Below, one piece after another: positions 12,081-24,593 of a stretch of DNA of 64,000 nucleotides. Origin of the DNA: Sanderia malayensis (lineage: Eukaryota; Cnidaria; Scyphozoa; Semaeostomeae; Pelagiidae); NCBI GenBank assembly GCA_013076295.1, contig RQOL01000454.1, forward strand, positions 124,001-188,000, read 5' to 3'. Each line of letters begins with the position of its first letter. Positions within the stretch are counted from its first letter, which is position 1. A program made the position numbers and the translations under genes. Under the pieces are notes generated by a model, which saw only the letters and a list, made by a program, of their open reading frames with translations, was not told where the DNA came from and did no database searches.

Positions 12081-12892
12081 ACAAAGCACTCATTATTTAT
12101 TTCACAATTTTTGATTCAACATAATCCTCTTACAGCCTCATAAGAGAGCTAAACTTTTTCCGTGTATTTGGAACAGCGCAAGTTTTGCGTAGATAAATAA
12201 AAATACTTTATATTTGCAATAATTAATTGTAAATTCATCTTTCTATGTTTACACAACCTCTGCAATGTCGCAAATTATTCCCGCCCTTCCTTTTGTTTTG
12301 CCTTCGAAAATGGAAGGCACTGTTCTTTTGTTTCCAAGCAACAAAACTTTTACACTTTTTGACAGAGTTTCAAAGTGAGGGATTTTTGGCGGTTAGTTCA
12401 ATGTTTGAAATTTAAATTACAAGAATTCCTTGACAGAAAACTTTACTAACATCTGAGAAAAATATATTTGAGTAAAGTTACACCAACGTTGTCATTTAAA
12501 AGCTGTGTTCTGCAAAAGTCTCAACCATTTGGTCCCTTCGATACTTGGATAAAATCCAAAGCAAAAGTTGCAACAGAAAATATGTCAAAGAATCCATTTG
12601 GTAAGTCTTGTATTTTCAAGCTTTTATGAACATCAATTATTCAAGTTTTCATGATTTGATAATCGTAAAGCAAATAATTATTTAAAGGGTTTACATTTTT
12701 AAGGGTATTTTATACCAATAGTTTGGTTGATTTATGCAGGAAATTAAAACTGAAAACGCTGTTACAAAGTTGAAGTCGATAAAGAGAAAGAACAAAAAGC
12801 ACTTAAAGTGCCCCTACGGCTTTTTTTTATTTGTGAATTCAATAAAACTCGGTACGCTGACTTCAGATCTGAAAATAATTTTTAAATCAGAC
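12081..12892. other. Intergenic, contains a dispersed repeat next to the gap
   Basis: No gene is supported. The last 100 bases before the gap (about 12795-12892: AAAGTGCCCCTACGGC, then ATAAAACTCGGTACG) match a segment at about 56838-56940 inside the receptor gene's last intron, so this is a dispersed repeat. Confidence 0.5.
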
Positions 12893-12992
12893 NNNNNNNN
12901 NNNNNNNNNNNNNNNNNNNNNNNNNNNNNNNNNNNNNNNNNNNNNNNNNNNNNNNNNNNNNNNNNNNNNNNNNNNNNNNNNNNNNNNNNNNN
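12893..12992. other. Assembly gap (100 N)
   Basis: Exactly 100 undetermined bases, the standard placeholder for a scaffold join of unknown size. The left flank is repetitive. Confidence 0.99.
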
Positions 12993-14755
12993 AAGCTGGC
13001 TATTCCTACAAATTTTCGACTATAAAGCATCGATAGATTTGTGGAAGATGCTAATTTACAAGAATTCTGATGACTCGAGGCTCGGATGACTCAAAACAAT
13101 TTCTATTTCCTTGAAAGCTTTGCGAGTATTTCTAACCTGATAACTTGAACATTCGTTAACTCAAGTTATCCACCTCTGTATGCAATGCAGTAGTAGAAAT
13201 TCAATGGTTATAGACCAAGCAAGCAAGGCAGCATACTATTATATCAACTGTTGTTACTGCCATTTGTCATATTACACAAACATTATTAAATTATTGATAA
13301 CTTCATCTCTAGAAGCAAACTCTTGGGAGGAGGATAGGGAAGCAAGATACGTCCCAGGTCGTACAGCGTCCAGGATCTTTCTACGGTAGGTCTTGTCCCA
13401 TATCTACAATAAGAGACAAAGTGTCCAGGACCTTGTGTCTCCTTTGTAAATCTATGTCAGAAACAACAAATGAGAAACCAGAACAAGAAGGACATAAAAA
13501 GAAGTTCCTTCACTCCATCAGGATGAGATCAATCTTGGCATGTTAATTGTAACATCAAGATAAAACAAAAAAAATTAATACAACGTAAAAATTTGTGCTG
13601 ATTTGCTTCTAAGTTTGAGGTTAAAAGTTTTGAAAATGAGTATTATTATGAAGTTTTAGTTTGTATTTTGATTTTAAGTTTAATTGAGGATTTATTTTGC
13701 TGTTTTCATAATTTAAAACAAATAATTCACTGCGAAAGGTGAAGGCAAACTTTACCCAACATTTGTTGTGACAAAATGGCAGCAATTCAACTTTATGATA
13801 TCTATTAAAAAGTTCTTGACGTGACAGACAATTCTCTTCTTGCGGCCCTTAAAGTGAACAAACATAAAGTGAATGTCAGTGACAAATGTTTAAACACAAA
13901 TGACAACATGCCATCACATCAAATATAGATATTTAGGGTTTTACATCACAGCAGCATTGGTGATCCATATTTGGATCACCAATGTCGTGTTGGATCACCA
14001 ACATCTGTCGTGACTAAGAGCAAGACTTCTGTACCCTTGTTCTTGTCTTGTGGTTAGGACCGTCGATGAACTTTTGCTTACTAATAAAATATTTTGAAAT
14101 GCCATGGTTGTATTTGTTATTAATACATATCTTAATGTACATATCCCCCCAGTCTTAATGTTAAAAAGGCCCTGGCTGGAAGAGGCTTATGCGTCAAATT
14201 ATACGTTGAATAAATCCTTTTCTTTGCAGAAACATCAAAAGAAAACGAAAAGTTATCTTCTGCTCGTTTTAATTTTTACAAAATATCAACAACAAGAAAC
14301 TTATGTTAACAAGTACTAACATGAATCAAAACCATATGAACAAGATCGTCAATAAACCCCAACCGAGCCACAACCAGAGTGGTGATCGACTTGCGGGAAA
14401 ATTGGGCATCTGTGCACTGCCCTGATTTGCCTGCGGAATACCTCACTTTACTGTCAGGTGATTGGCTAGGGAAAGCACAGATTTCCGGGCAATGCACCTT
14501 GTCCGACAGATGTCGGAAGATAGTGTGGAAAAACAGGAGAAACAAAGACTAAAGGGCAGGTAGCCAGAATGGAGATGGAAAAAGCGACAGATATTAGGGG
14601 ACCAGGGAGGGTGGGGAACAATAAAACCAAGCAGCAATTCGGCAAGCATGCAGCATAAATGTAATACGAAGCCAACTGACCACCCACTGGGGAGGAATGC
14701 TACATGGTGCAACAGGGAGCAATGGGGTGCCTGTCCATTAAACTTGGTTAAAACA
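12993..14755. other. No supported gene
   Basis: Short frames only. A small palindrome, ATTGGTGATCCA with its complement, sits at about 13955-13982 and is echoed just downstream by GGATCACCAA. The part from 14350 on is probably repeat-derived because it runs into a sequence shared with 57.2 kb. Confidence 0.4.
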
Positions 14756-14759
14756 CACG

Positions 14760-15270
14760 TGGTCTGACCCGTGATTTTGCTTTGCTTCTGCACTGCGGTT
14801 TGCTGACCTTGCGTAGGAGGATGAATTTTGAAAAATATCAAACAAAATGCCATCAAAATTGATTCACTCATTCTTTCACAATTGCTGACGCCAAAACGAG
14901 GAAACCACAACAACTGCCATAGGCGCCGACTTTTGCTTTTCCCAGGGGGGCTCAAAATTGAAAAAAATGGGAAAGTAAAAAGGTAGAAAAATTCCCTTTC
15001 ACTTTTAATAACGTACAATATACATATGTATTATGTATAATAAAAAAAACAAAACATTGCAATAAAACAGATATAACATCATGGTCTACATGGTCTGATT
15101 AGTGTTTCTTCGATAAAATAAACGTTTTTTCAGATCCCAAACGAAATTCCCAGGGGGGGCTGAGCCTCCCCATAGAAATTTCCAGAGGGGGCTTGAGCCC
15201 CAAGCCCCCACGTAGTCGGCGCCTATGACAACTGCTGCAACATTTATCCATTATAATATTTTCATCATAT
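14760..15270. repeat. Dispersed repeat shared with 57.24-57.56 kb, split by a MITE
   Basis: The segment around 14776-14830 (GCTTCTGCACTGCGGTTTGC, then CTTGCGTAGGAGGATGAATT) and the one before 14905 (CACAATTGCTGACGCCAAAA) reappear in the same order at 57248-57300 and 57495-57525. The 14918-15227 element is inserted in this copy and absent from the other. Confidence 0.65.
14918..15227. mobile_element. hAT-like MITE, 310 bp
   Basis: Terminal inverted repeats CATAGGCGCCGAC and GTCGGCGCCTATG bound the element. A perfect 8-bp target duplication, ACAACTGC, lies at 14910-14917 and 15228-15235. An 8-bp duplication is the hallmark of hAT transposition. The interior is AT-rich with G- and C-runs near both ends (CAGGGGGG, GAGCCCCAAGCCCCC) and codes for nothing. 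The crisp duplication suggests a fairly young insertion. Confidence 0.9.
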
Positions 15271-15690
15271 TAAAAAAGTTGCGATTTCAAAGCTTTAGCA
15301 CTTGAAGACTGGAAAAGTGGCTGCATTTTATAATTATTTTAGACGAATAAATGGATAAATGAAATTAAATTGCTTTTCTGCTAAGAATGAACAATGTAAT
15401 TGCTGGATGCCTCCGTTTCTAAAGATTTCAATCTTATTACGATGTTGACTTCAAATTTGATAAGAGTACAAGACTTTGAGTAATTGCTGGGTTAAAATAT
15501 CTCTTTGTGTCGTATATTCCAAACTGAAAATTTCGTTTGGATGAGTGACTCTGATAAACTTTGATGAGTAAAATATGTTTTCTAGAAATTGATCATTTTA
15601 AGTAGTAACGTAAGTTTTAAATCCTGGAAATAGCCACCTGGGGGCTTATTTGTTGGATTGGATTACTAACATTCATATTAGGGAATTCCC
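15236..15690. other. No supported gene
   Basis: AT-rich sequence with only short frames and no recognisable motif. Confidence 0.4.
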
Positions 15691-16050
15691 CGACCCCCCG
15701 TATATAAGGTGGGGAACTCCCTTTCGACCCAATCATTCTCAGTTGTCATTCCCTTTTGTTATGTTAATTTTGTATTATGATTTCCACCAATGAATGCATG
15801 TTTTGCGTAACGAAAGTCTTCCTGCTTGCTTTTTCGTCTCATTCCATTCCAACAACAGCTCTTCTCGCCTTTTGCATTCGCATCTCATAGGATTTATAGT
15901 TTGTGACCTCTGTGGTTTTCATTGCATATTTCCGTGTTTAAAAACTATAGAAGGTAAGTTCATGACTCTGAGCACTTTATTACCACAATATTATATAGTT
16001 AATGTATTTCTTAATGTTAGGACCCTTTTTAAATGTTCTATGACTTTTGA
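15690..16050 (+). repeat. Dispersed promoter/first-exon-like repeat, copy 1
   Basis: Shared order of blocks with 39860-40130 and 45290-45600: a CTTTTGTTATG box, TCCACCAAT, then after about 170 bases a splice-donor-like AGGTAAG followed by TTTTAAATGTT and TATGA/ACAACTT. The GTAAG is kept in all three copies, so the repeat may have spread a 5' exon with its donor. A TATATAAGG lies at about 15701. No protein is recognised in the exon part. Confidence 0.45.
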
Positions 16051-16538
16051 TTTCAACATTGGCGTATCAATCAATTACTTGCATTATTTACGTTTCCAAA
16101 CATGGCGAAGGTTGCAGATGTCACTAGCCATTAGCGGGAGCCTGTCTCCCTCTTCACAGACAATATATTACTTCATGTAAATTGCACAAAGAGGTCTTCT
16201 TGGAGGCTTGCCTCGTTTTCAATAAACGTGAGAAACTCCCGAGTGCTGACCCGAACGAGATTCCTGCACATGTGACAATAACAAAACAATACAGTATAAC
16301 AAGATAAAAATAAAATATTGGCGGATCCTGACTTAACGGACTACCCCCAAATAGGTTGAAATATATATCATTAGAAAGGTCTTATCTCACTGAGTTCGAA
16401 TCTGCAATAATATGTGCGGAATACCCCCGCGTTCAAAAGTGATGCCCTTTTTGTCGGGGGCCTAACGTTTCACCATGGGTTCACAGCGGAAAAAGGTGGG
16501 CGGGACTCTGCAAAGGTGGGTGAGCGTTGGGGTAATTT
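16050..16538. other. No supported gene
   Basis: Contains G-rich repeat-like stretches (CGGAAAAAGGTGGGCGGGAC and a second AAGGTGGG) but no coding frame of note. Confidence 0.35.
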
Positions 16539-17510
16539 AGGGGCCGTTCAATAATTACGTCACGCTAGGGGGGTGGGTGGTTCTTCAGGTTTTTCGTGAC
16601 GCAGCGTGACGGTAAATGAGGGGGGTGGGTAGTACTTATTTCAAGTCCGTGGCGTCACGGTATAAAAAAAAATTTGAAATAAAGTTTTATTTGGATTTGT
16701 TAATAAAGACGTTGTTTTCCATCTTATGTCATGTAAGGTGGACTTTATACGGCCGCGTTTAGGTCGTGTCGAATTTAATTCAAGGAGAATTTGAATTAAA
16801 TGCGACATAAATGCGGCCGTATAAAGTGAACATTTAATTAAGTGCAGCAACTTGAATTAAGTTCATCAGGATTTGCCGAACTTAATGCACAAGTGCGACA
16901 CAAATGCGACGTGGCTTTATACGGCCGCATTTTGGTCGCATTTAATTCAAATTCTCCTTGAATTAAATCACTTCATGTGATATAATGGTGAAATATGTCA
17001 AGTTTTCCCAGTCAAGCACTCTGCGTATGTGCAATCCTTTTTTGCTACGTCACGATGATATGAGGAGTTGAATTAAATGCGGCAAACAAAACACGTATAA
17101 AGTGAATGTCGCACTTATGTCGCACTTAGGTCGAATCTAATGAATTAAATTAGACGCGACCAAATGCGGCCGTATAAAGTAAGCCTAAGAGTGGTTTATT
17201 GAAAATGTTTCAAAACAATTCGGATTTCTAATTCAAATGTTTCAAAAACATAAGTTTCGAATTACAGTAATTTGGATGTCGAAAATACTTTTTTGTTTTG
17301 TTTTGCTTTGAACATTTGAATGTCATGAAAAATGACGACTCCAGATTCTCCAGATGAGCTCGGCCAAATTTTGTTAAGAGGGGGGTTGTCTCTGCCTATA
17401 GTGACGTCACGCAAGGGGATCTCACATGAAACCGTGACGGAGCGTGACGAGGGGGGATGGGTGGTTCTAAAAACCCAAATTTAGCGTGACGTAATTATTG
17501 AACAGCCCCT
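16539..17510. mobile_element. MITE with AGGGGCYGTTCAATAATTACGTCACGCT ends
   Basis: The left end begins AGGGGCCGTTCAATAATTAC and the right end is its inverted complement with one change, giving terminal repeats of about 28 bp. Subterminal GTGACG and GGGGGGTGGG motifs are mirrored as well. TA lies next to both ends, but the exact target duplication is unclear. The element has no gene of its own. It carries a second element at 16737-17185 and interrupts a minus-strand coding fragment whose remnant starts at 17511. Confidence 0.8.
16737..17185. mobile_element. Harbinger-like MITE nested in the outer MITE
   Basis: Inverted ends of about 33 bp (GGTGGACTTTATACGGCCGC on the left, GCGGCCGTATAAAGTAAGCC on the right) are flanked by TAA at 16734-16736 and 17186-17188, a 3-bp TWA duplication typical of PIF/Harbinger elements. 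Internal copies of CGGCCGTATAAAG and GAATTTGAATTAAATGCG in both orientations suggest internal rearrangement. It is non-coding. Confidence 0.85.
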
Positions 17511-17790
17511 TAGAGATTAGTAGACAATTTTCAGAGGGTAAATGTGACTCCTTAAACCATCTTTTCTCTTCAACGACATATTTTTGCATTTCTTTATGCG
17601 AGTGCAATCGTCTGAGCTGTTCCAATTCTGGGAGTCCGAATATGCCAATCTGATTAAAATTAACAGCTTTAAAATTATTTCTCAGATCTGTAAGGACATG
17701 TACAATTGACTCACATTCAGATAACGATGGGATAAAATCTAGTTTCCAAATATCTTTGCAAATTCCATCTTCTGATGTCATCAATTTATA
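17511..17790 (-). pseudogene. Coding fragment of unknown family cut by a MITE
   Basis: On the minus strand an open frame of about 85 residues with ordinary protein composition runs from about 17784 (EDGICKDIWKLDF) to ESHLPSENCLLIS. It then enters the MITE terminal repeat at 17510. No continuation is recognisable on the far side (below 16539). I do not recognise the family. It may be an exon whose true end was lost, or a fragment of another transposon. Confidence 0.4.
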
Positions 17791-18583
17791 CGATGTTACG
17801 ATGTAACACTCCGAACAGCTGGACTTCTGATGTCCTCAAACAGCTTCCGCGGTGGTATTATGTCAGTGGGTCTTTCGAGTAGCATCTGTAAAAGATTTGT
17901 TATTTTGCGAATACACTTTCATAACACTTTGTAAATTTTAGATCAGAAGAAATCACCTTGAACATCTAAGAATATTGATTACAAATACAATATTAATATA
18001 CAATAAGTTATGGTCCTCATGCCCCACAGGTCTAATAATTATAATAGTAACTTACCCTCAGTGCAATCTTTGAGGTTTTACTAAGTTCCGCAATGGATTG
18101 ATTCACAAAAAAATACGAATATATATATACGAATATCGACCCACCCACAACATTATTTGCTGCCTGATAACTAATGAAAAAGTCGGTAATTGCTTGAAGT
18201 AACTTTTATTTACTGTTGCAAGTAACATTAACATTGACTATATTTCTGTGTACCCACGTGTTTTCATACTTTCCCGCTTTTTGACTCGCGACGCGCATGC
18301 GCAAGCGAGTATATGTTGGTGAGCAACATGGTCTCCACTTATTTACATACACTATCAATATACGCAACCTTTTATTATTTACATTGACTGTTTGTATAAT
18401 TGGGTCTTGGGTCATGTTAAATAAATGTAGCACTAGCAGTAGCAGTACGACAGGTATTATTGGCGGGAAGCAATTTTCCCGCAACATTTTGTAACATTTT
18501 ATTCACGTGGAGTTCTCCATATCTAGTATTATTCAATTTTCAATCCATAATATTATAATAGTGTTATATTTTTTTCTGGCATT
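17791..18583. other. Upstream region of the five-exon gene
   Basis: No coding exon is supported. GC-rich CGCGACGCGCATGCGCAAGCG at about 18286-18306 stands out in AT-rich DNA and contains TGCGCA palindromes (an NRF-1-like GCGCATGCGC). It could be a CpG-type promoter element for the gene starting at 18584, 280 bases downstream. Confidence 0.4.
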
Positions 18584-20251
18584 ATGGCAAAGATGAGCCG
18601 AATCAATGAAGAATTTGAAGCTATTGGTAATGGTAAGTGCAACAAACAGCAGTGTGATAACGTAACACATAGTTGCGATGTTTTGCTATTCAGTATCATT
18701 TTGACCTACTTAGGCCCATCGCTCCGCCTGGCAGCCCCAACCAGGACAGGATGCGATAGTATCATTTGCTCTATTTTTTGAAGAATCCCTATTTATGAGT
18801 ATATTCGATTTTCTACTGTCTACAAGGAATTCAATATATTTATCGAGTCAATATTGTATTTTTTCAGATTCAGCTGTCTCTGAAGCAAAGAAGGCAAAAG
18901 TAAATTTGTAAATTGAATTGATAGATTTACTTTGAAATCAAATATGATTTTCTTAAGAAGTAATAATGACTGCTTTTGTTTTTATTTGATACTATATAGA
19001 GAGATGGTATGAAAACATGTAGCTCATGCTCCTCTCCAAATGGCCTTAGGGCCAAAAGCTGTTGCCTTTGTCAAAATCCTTTTCCCACTAAGAAAAAGGA
19101 CTGGGAAAAGATATCACAACATGCAAAGAGCATGAAAGATTCTTACATTAAGGAAAAGATTTATGAAAGAGTGAGTAAAATGTGTCCTAGTAGGACAGAC
19201 AGTAACTTGATCATATAAACTTTATTTGTAAACCATCCTCTATGACGTTTAAGCAGCACTTGAAAATTTTTTTTTGTTATTAAAGATGGACCAGCTCTCT
19301 ACAAAAAGTGGCTGGACAGCAATCACTTTTCTTTTTCATGAAGTTAAGGGAGCAAGGGATAAGCCAAAACGTATATTTTCGCATGCTTATGGTACTCGTG
19401 GTAAAGGGGAAAAGTTGCTGAATGCCAGCAAAGGGATATTCATGTCAGCAATGAGAAAGTTCATGGCAGGTATTTTTTGAATAATATTGAATTTTTATTG
19501 GCTGTATTTAAAAATTTATCTTTTTTCTTGACTACTAATCTCAAGTGTGAGTTTTTCAGGAGATGATTGTAAGGAGATTAACGACGACACAATGAACAGA
19601 GCAACAGATGCAGTTGAAAATACACTTGTGACCAATTCTGATTCTTCTTCTCAGGCTCCTGATTCTCCAAATTTTACCACCTCTGATGATAATGATATTA
19701 TAGAGCCATTATCAGTTGCTCCATCATCTGTTCTAAACTTACCTGTGTCTTCTGGGGCTACACCTTTTATGTCTATTGCTTCTTTATCTCCTGTTACTAC
19801 TTCTTCTGTTCCTTCTCCTCCTTTATCTCATGTTGCTGATTCTTCCATGTCTACTTCTTGTTCCTCTTCTAGTGCCACGTCTCAGTCGTTTGCTTTTTTA
19901 TCTTCTGTTGCTACTTCTTTTGCACCTTCTCCTTCTTTATCTTGTGTTGTTGATTCTTCTGTGTCTCCTGCACGTTTGTCAACTTGTGCTACTTCTTCTG
20001 TATCTATTGCTTCTTCGTCTGTTGTTGCTACTTCATCTGTTTCTATTGCTTCATCGTTATCAACTGGTACTGTCTCTTCTGATTCATTGCCTTCCAGTGT
20101 TATTTCTTCTGCTATGATATCTGCTTCTTCTGTTGTTAACACTTCTTTTGCTGGCAATCAAAGCTCATTGTTGATTTTACAAGATGGAAAGATGTGCGTA
20201 AAAAAAGATGGGAAATTATATATGCTCCACAACTTACAGTTGCAGAATTGA
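18584..20251 (+). CDS. Five-exon gene: CxxC/CxxC zinc-binding motif and Ser-rich tail, unknown function
   Basis: Exons about 18584-18632, 18868-18900, 19000-19170, 19287-19468 and 19559-20251 join in compatible phases with GT-AG introns and no stop, giving about 375 residues. Exon 3 holds TCSSCSSPNGLRAKSCCLCQ, two CxxC pairs that fit a small zinc ribbon or treble clef, then a basic, Lys-rich helical segment. Exon 4 (SGWTAITFLFHEVKGARDK) reads like a compact conserved domain. Exon 5 begins acidic, has a Ser/Thr/Val-rich low-complexity stretch of about 130 residues, and ends with LLILQDGKMCVKKDGKLYML. The Ser-rich repeats also open long frames on other strands; these are shadows. The composition suggests a nuclear or DNA-associated protein, but that is inference. 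I do not recognise a named family. It could be a transposon-encoded second protein, though no terminal repeats are evident. Confidence 0.65.
19781..20160 (+). repeat. Low-complexity TCT/GTT codon tract (poly Ser-Val)
   Basis: Imperfect tandem TCTGTTGCTACTTCTTCTGT-like units encode runs of SSVATSSVSIAS within the last exon of the five-exon gene. Confidence 0.7.
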
Positions 20252-21489
20252 AGTTTTTATGTCACAGATATAACGTTTTTTAAATGTTAACTTTCTTTGA
20301 ACAAAGTATTTTGCACAAACAATTGTTGTTATTTGAAGTTATTTTTTAACAATAACTCATTTATGTTTTATACACGGTACTTTTAAGTTGAATTGTTCTG
20401 TTTTACCTTGTTTCGTATATAGTTCAGCAATATCAAATACTTAGCGACATCAGCTCAATGAAATTACTAAAATGGTAATATATATACTATAATGTTTGTG
20501 TTATTATAAAGCCAAATTATATAAGAATGTGATTTTGGCAATATTTTTTTTGTTGTCAATGCTGTCCTTCAAATGAAATCAATTACCATTGTCTTTTTGT
20601 GTAATTTTCGGCTCTGCCACTCGCATAAAATGTTTGTGCGGGGTTTACGCGCGTTTTCAGAATTAATTACAACTGCTGCAAAATATGTAGGTGCAATATT
20701 TCCCACACTATTGAAACTACATAGTTAACGTGAAATTAGTTTAAGACCAACAGCTAAAAATTATATTAAAGGCGATAGAGTAGACATGCTATATTTAGTT
20801 ATACAAACAGGGGTGTAGGGGCGTCCTAAAAAGTGGGGGGGGGCACTGAAATAAAAAGGGCATGCAAAATGACACGTTTAACGATAGACCGTTCTTTCAA
20901 TCCATAAAAGAGCATGCATCATGCATTTGCAAAAAGTAAAGGGACGGGGCTCCTACACTAGTAGTTCAAAAAATATATTATTAAGCATAATTAAAAACTG
21001 GAATCAAACCATCATACCATCTCTTCTGAAAAGAAATCCAAAGGTAATTTTGGGCTTCGTAAACAAATAATAAGACAACAAACGCGTCAACTTTTGCTTT
21101 GATTTTGCAAAATAACAAAGTGCAGTCTTCCGGAAAATTTCTTTGTGCACATTCTCAAGTCTCGCCATAGCAACCACGCTTTTACTTCAGTTGCTCAACT
21201 CTCACCTGGTGAAAAGAGAATAATGGTTAGCCAATAATACACTCAATAATAATAAATGCAGCACTTTAATTTTTAATTTAATTTCAAACAATGGGCAAGC
21301 GAGATAGTCATGGACAACCAATGGATGGGGATTAGAGAAGTTATAAACAGTCACGTCTTCCTGAAAATTTCATTGTAAATGAAAAGTGCCATACTTCACT
21401 CTGTTTCCAGTGGCGTCAAAAATTATCAGACTTGGTCTGGAAGAAATACATATGGCGTATTAAAGAAAACAAGTCCAGGTATCTTTATG
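20252..21489. other. Intergenic between the five-exon gene and the KDZ element
   Basis: Short frames only. A G-run (GTGGGGGGGGGCACTG) at about 20842-20856 is notable. No KDZ terminal repeat could be picked out by eye. Confidence 0.4.
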
Positions 21490-22149
21490 TCATTGACCAT
21501 GTATATTTTGATAATACACACCCATTATAGGGTATAGGCATAAAAAAGCATTGTTAGAAATATTGCCATATATTACCCAATAGTAACTTCTCAAAACTTT
21601 CATTTTCATTTTCTTCTTCTTCTTCGCTTTCGTCCTCGTCTTCAAACTCATCATCTTCAACTTCATCTTGGTCATTAAAGACTTCAGAATTGCCAAGAAC
21701 GTTCTTAAACAGGAACACGCCTTCAGAAACTCTTTCTTTGCATTCTGCAATCGCTTGAAACTTTAGCGCAACAATGCCAGCCAAGTGGTTCGGGAATATT
21801 ATTTGTTTCAAGCAGTATTTCTTCAGATTCTATACATGGAAAACCTGCCTTTAACATAAACTCCCACAAAACTCAAATACGTGTTTCTCCCACCTTTATG
21901 GAAAGACTGCTAGATTGAATCCCACCCTTAACCCTAGATCTTAACGTAATGAACATTTCTGTTGTAAAATTTTCACTTACTTCTTCTGGTTGATTTTGAC
22001 TGCTTATTTCATCAAAGCACCTTTCATTTTGTTCATTCATACCTGCAATTTGGTATATTAAGAACTAAATTCATAATAGAAAACAGGGATTTGCAACAAA
22101 TATTAAGCCCGAGCAAAGTAACAATGCAGCTAATATTAAACCTGCAAAC

Positions 22150-23651
22150 CTTTTATTTGATTCTTCAGTTTGTCGATATCCTCTTGCAAAATAATAATTT
22201 TGTGCTTGTAAAACGCACAATAGGCTCGCATTTCCTCAACGCACAAGACTACTTCTTCTTTACTGCGCTTGACCAAAGCATGTTTGTCAACGATGTTTTT
22301 TTTCTTCCATTCAGGAATACCTGGTTGGGCTAATCAATTCAGAAAGTATTTAATGTCTAACTAAATATACATTTAGAAAATTAGAAAAATTAAATGCATT
22401 GGGAAAATTAAGAAACCAACCTGGGTCCTTGTTCCATTGAAACTTGCCGCAAAGCACATCTTCCATAATAAGATCTTTGTGTTGCGCTTCCTGCAATCTT
22501 GCCACAACATTGTATTTCTCGATGGTGACTCCAAGTGACGATTTATTTGAGGACATTGTCTTGCGCAGCTGAATTCTCTTCTTTGAAGTATCTTGAAGAA
22601 AATGCTCATACTTAATATCTATGATCAAAATTAATATTTTTGCTTCCCTTACAAAGGGGGAGTGTGGGGAGGTAGAGATGCCAGAAACACACCAGGGTAC
22701 AAGGAAGACTCTTGGGTGTAGCATTAAAACATAGCACTATTATATTGTAAAATGCTAAGCAACACTCCTGTATTACGTTTATGGGATAAAATAAACAAAA
22801 TTATAACGTTATACATAACATAATGCTGGAATTTAATTAGCAAAATGGTTCTAAAGTCAAGTCTGCATAGCTCGAACTCGTGTGTAACTCGAACATTATC
22901 TAATTCGAACGAAATTCTCTGTCCGTTCAAGGATCACCGAAGAACCAATTCTTATAAAACAAACCTCTATTTGACTGAGGGGTGTATCGTGTATGCATGA
23001 CCGCTCTGAGACTTCAAACCTCAACCCCCGGATCCCGATAATTTTCGCCCCTGATCTAATCTGTTGCTTTCAATTTTTCACTAACAACACAATGTGCATT
23101 GTTGTAAAACAAAAATTTTAATAATTAAAGAAAGCACTCTTCGGTTCCTAGAAACCTAAAGAAATGGGCAAAGGGCAGCCGCTTGTGCCCCTGTTCGGGC
23201 TTTGATTGAGGGAGAGGGCAAAATGAGTATTGGGGGTCAGATAAGAGATCATTGCAGTTAGGGAGATCTCCAATATAACAGAAATGCAACTCTGTCAGAT
23301 AGTTATGTGTATGATCTGAATAAAGACGAGCAGTGGAACCTTAAACATTTGATAATAATTGAGATTGAGGATGTCAGGCAAAGTAAGAGTAGATGTTAAC
23401 TTTACACATGGATGTACCTGTTAATCTGGAAATTTCGTTATTTAGCTGGTTTATATTCAAATATAAGTGCAATATTCTGTCTCTCATCAAATTCAAGTTA
23501 TGCTGAACGACATGATTTTTCCCATCGTGAAGAAGCTCTTCACGACTGTAATTGTCGCTGAGTAACTTCTTCTCGAGATCTGCGACCTTTTTTTGCTTTG
23601 TTTCCAAATCTTTTCGCTTGGTTGAAACCATTTCAAATACGTCTTCCTGTC
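22150..23651 (-). pseudogene. KDZ C-terminal coiled-coil exons
   Basis: Three clean exons. 23651-23418 (KRKDLETKQKKVADLEKKLL) is a heptad-rich coiled coil. 22610-22421 ends MEDVLCGKFQWNKDP. 22320-22150 begins GIPEWKKKNIVDKHALVKRS and contains RSKEEVVLCVEEM. The P-E-W...R..EE pattern is typical of KDZ tails. The stretch between them (22611-23417) is intronic with no other exon evident. Confidence 0.65.
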
Positions 23652-24593
23652 CTATAATGTTACATAAAGAGTGTATAGCTGTGTGAAAAAGATTAGCATG
23701 CTCCGCAGGAATTATAGAAACAACATAAGAAAATATATTACCAAATACTATACTGCATGCTTTGTCAGTAGTTTGTGCAAAATTTGTTTAGCTGTTTGAA
23801 TTTCTTGTGTTAGTTTAAAATACTTTTCGATCTGATTTGTAATCACAGCTGTATTACTTCTTTGCAGAGAGCCTGGAATAAATCAATTTTGGGGATCGTC
23901 AAAAATATTGATTATCAAAGTGAGGTAATGAATTTCATGACTTTAAAATTTTGGACACAAAAAGGGGTTTTTGCTTTAAGTCGGCCTCCCATTTGTCTAT
24001 CATCAGATCAGTTACATTTGCATCGATTTCATTTAAGAGAGAAGACTTTTCCTCAATCACTAACTTCTTCTGAGTCTGAAACAAAGAAGTATTTAAGGAT
24101 GTCTAATTTATTCGAGTCAATATGGTGATGATCACGTTCAGAATAGAAACAAATCCTTTCAGAACAGAAATATTACCTTTGCGTATTGAACAGACAGGGA
24201 ATTTGCAAGATTGTTAATTTTCCGCTTGTTCCAGAATCCGGTACGCTCTGTTAAAGTGTCATTTCGAGCTACATTTGAGGCGAAGTTTAAAAATACTAAA
24301 TTAACAAATCAACAATAAGAGCTATGATTGTTTCAACGATCTACATTTGCTGACATTGTACCTGCTGCATTCATATTTTTTGTTGTGATGCCACATTTCG
24401 CCAAGTATGAAAAAAACTGCTCCATACTTTCACCGGTGGATAATGCTGCTGCATCTTGGTAAGTTCCTCCCAATACCATCTGAAGAAAATTCATTTTCAT
24501 AACGTCTTGTGGAAGCTTTTTCAAGAACTTATGACATATGGCAAGCTTTTCACATTGTAATATAGGAATAATACTCTAGATTACTCAACTCAC

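Noticed and set aside
14443..15018. 191-codon minus-strand frame
   Set aside because: It crosses the end of the hAT-like MITE and lies in a dispersed repeat; the composition is not protein-like and the other repeat copy does not keep it open.
19882..20157. Acidic minus-strand frame and a Leu-rich frame over the Ser-rich exon
   Set aside because: Shadows of the TCT/GTT low-complexity tract in other frames.
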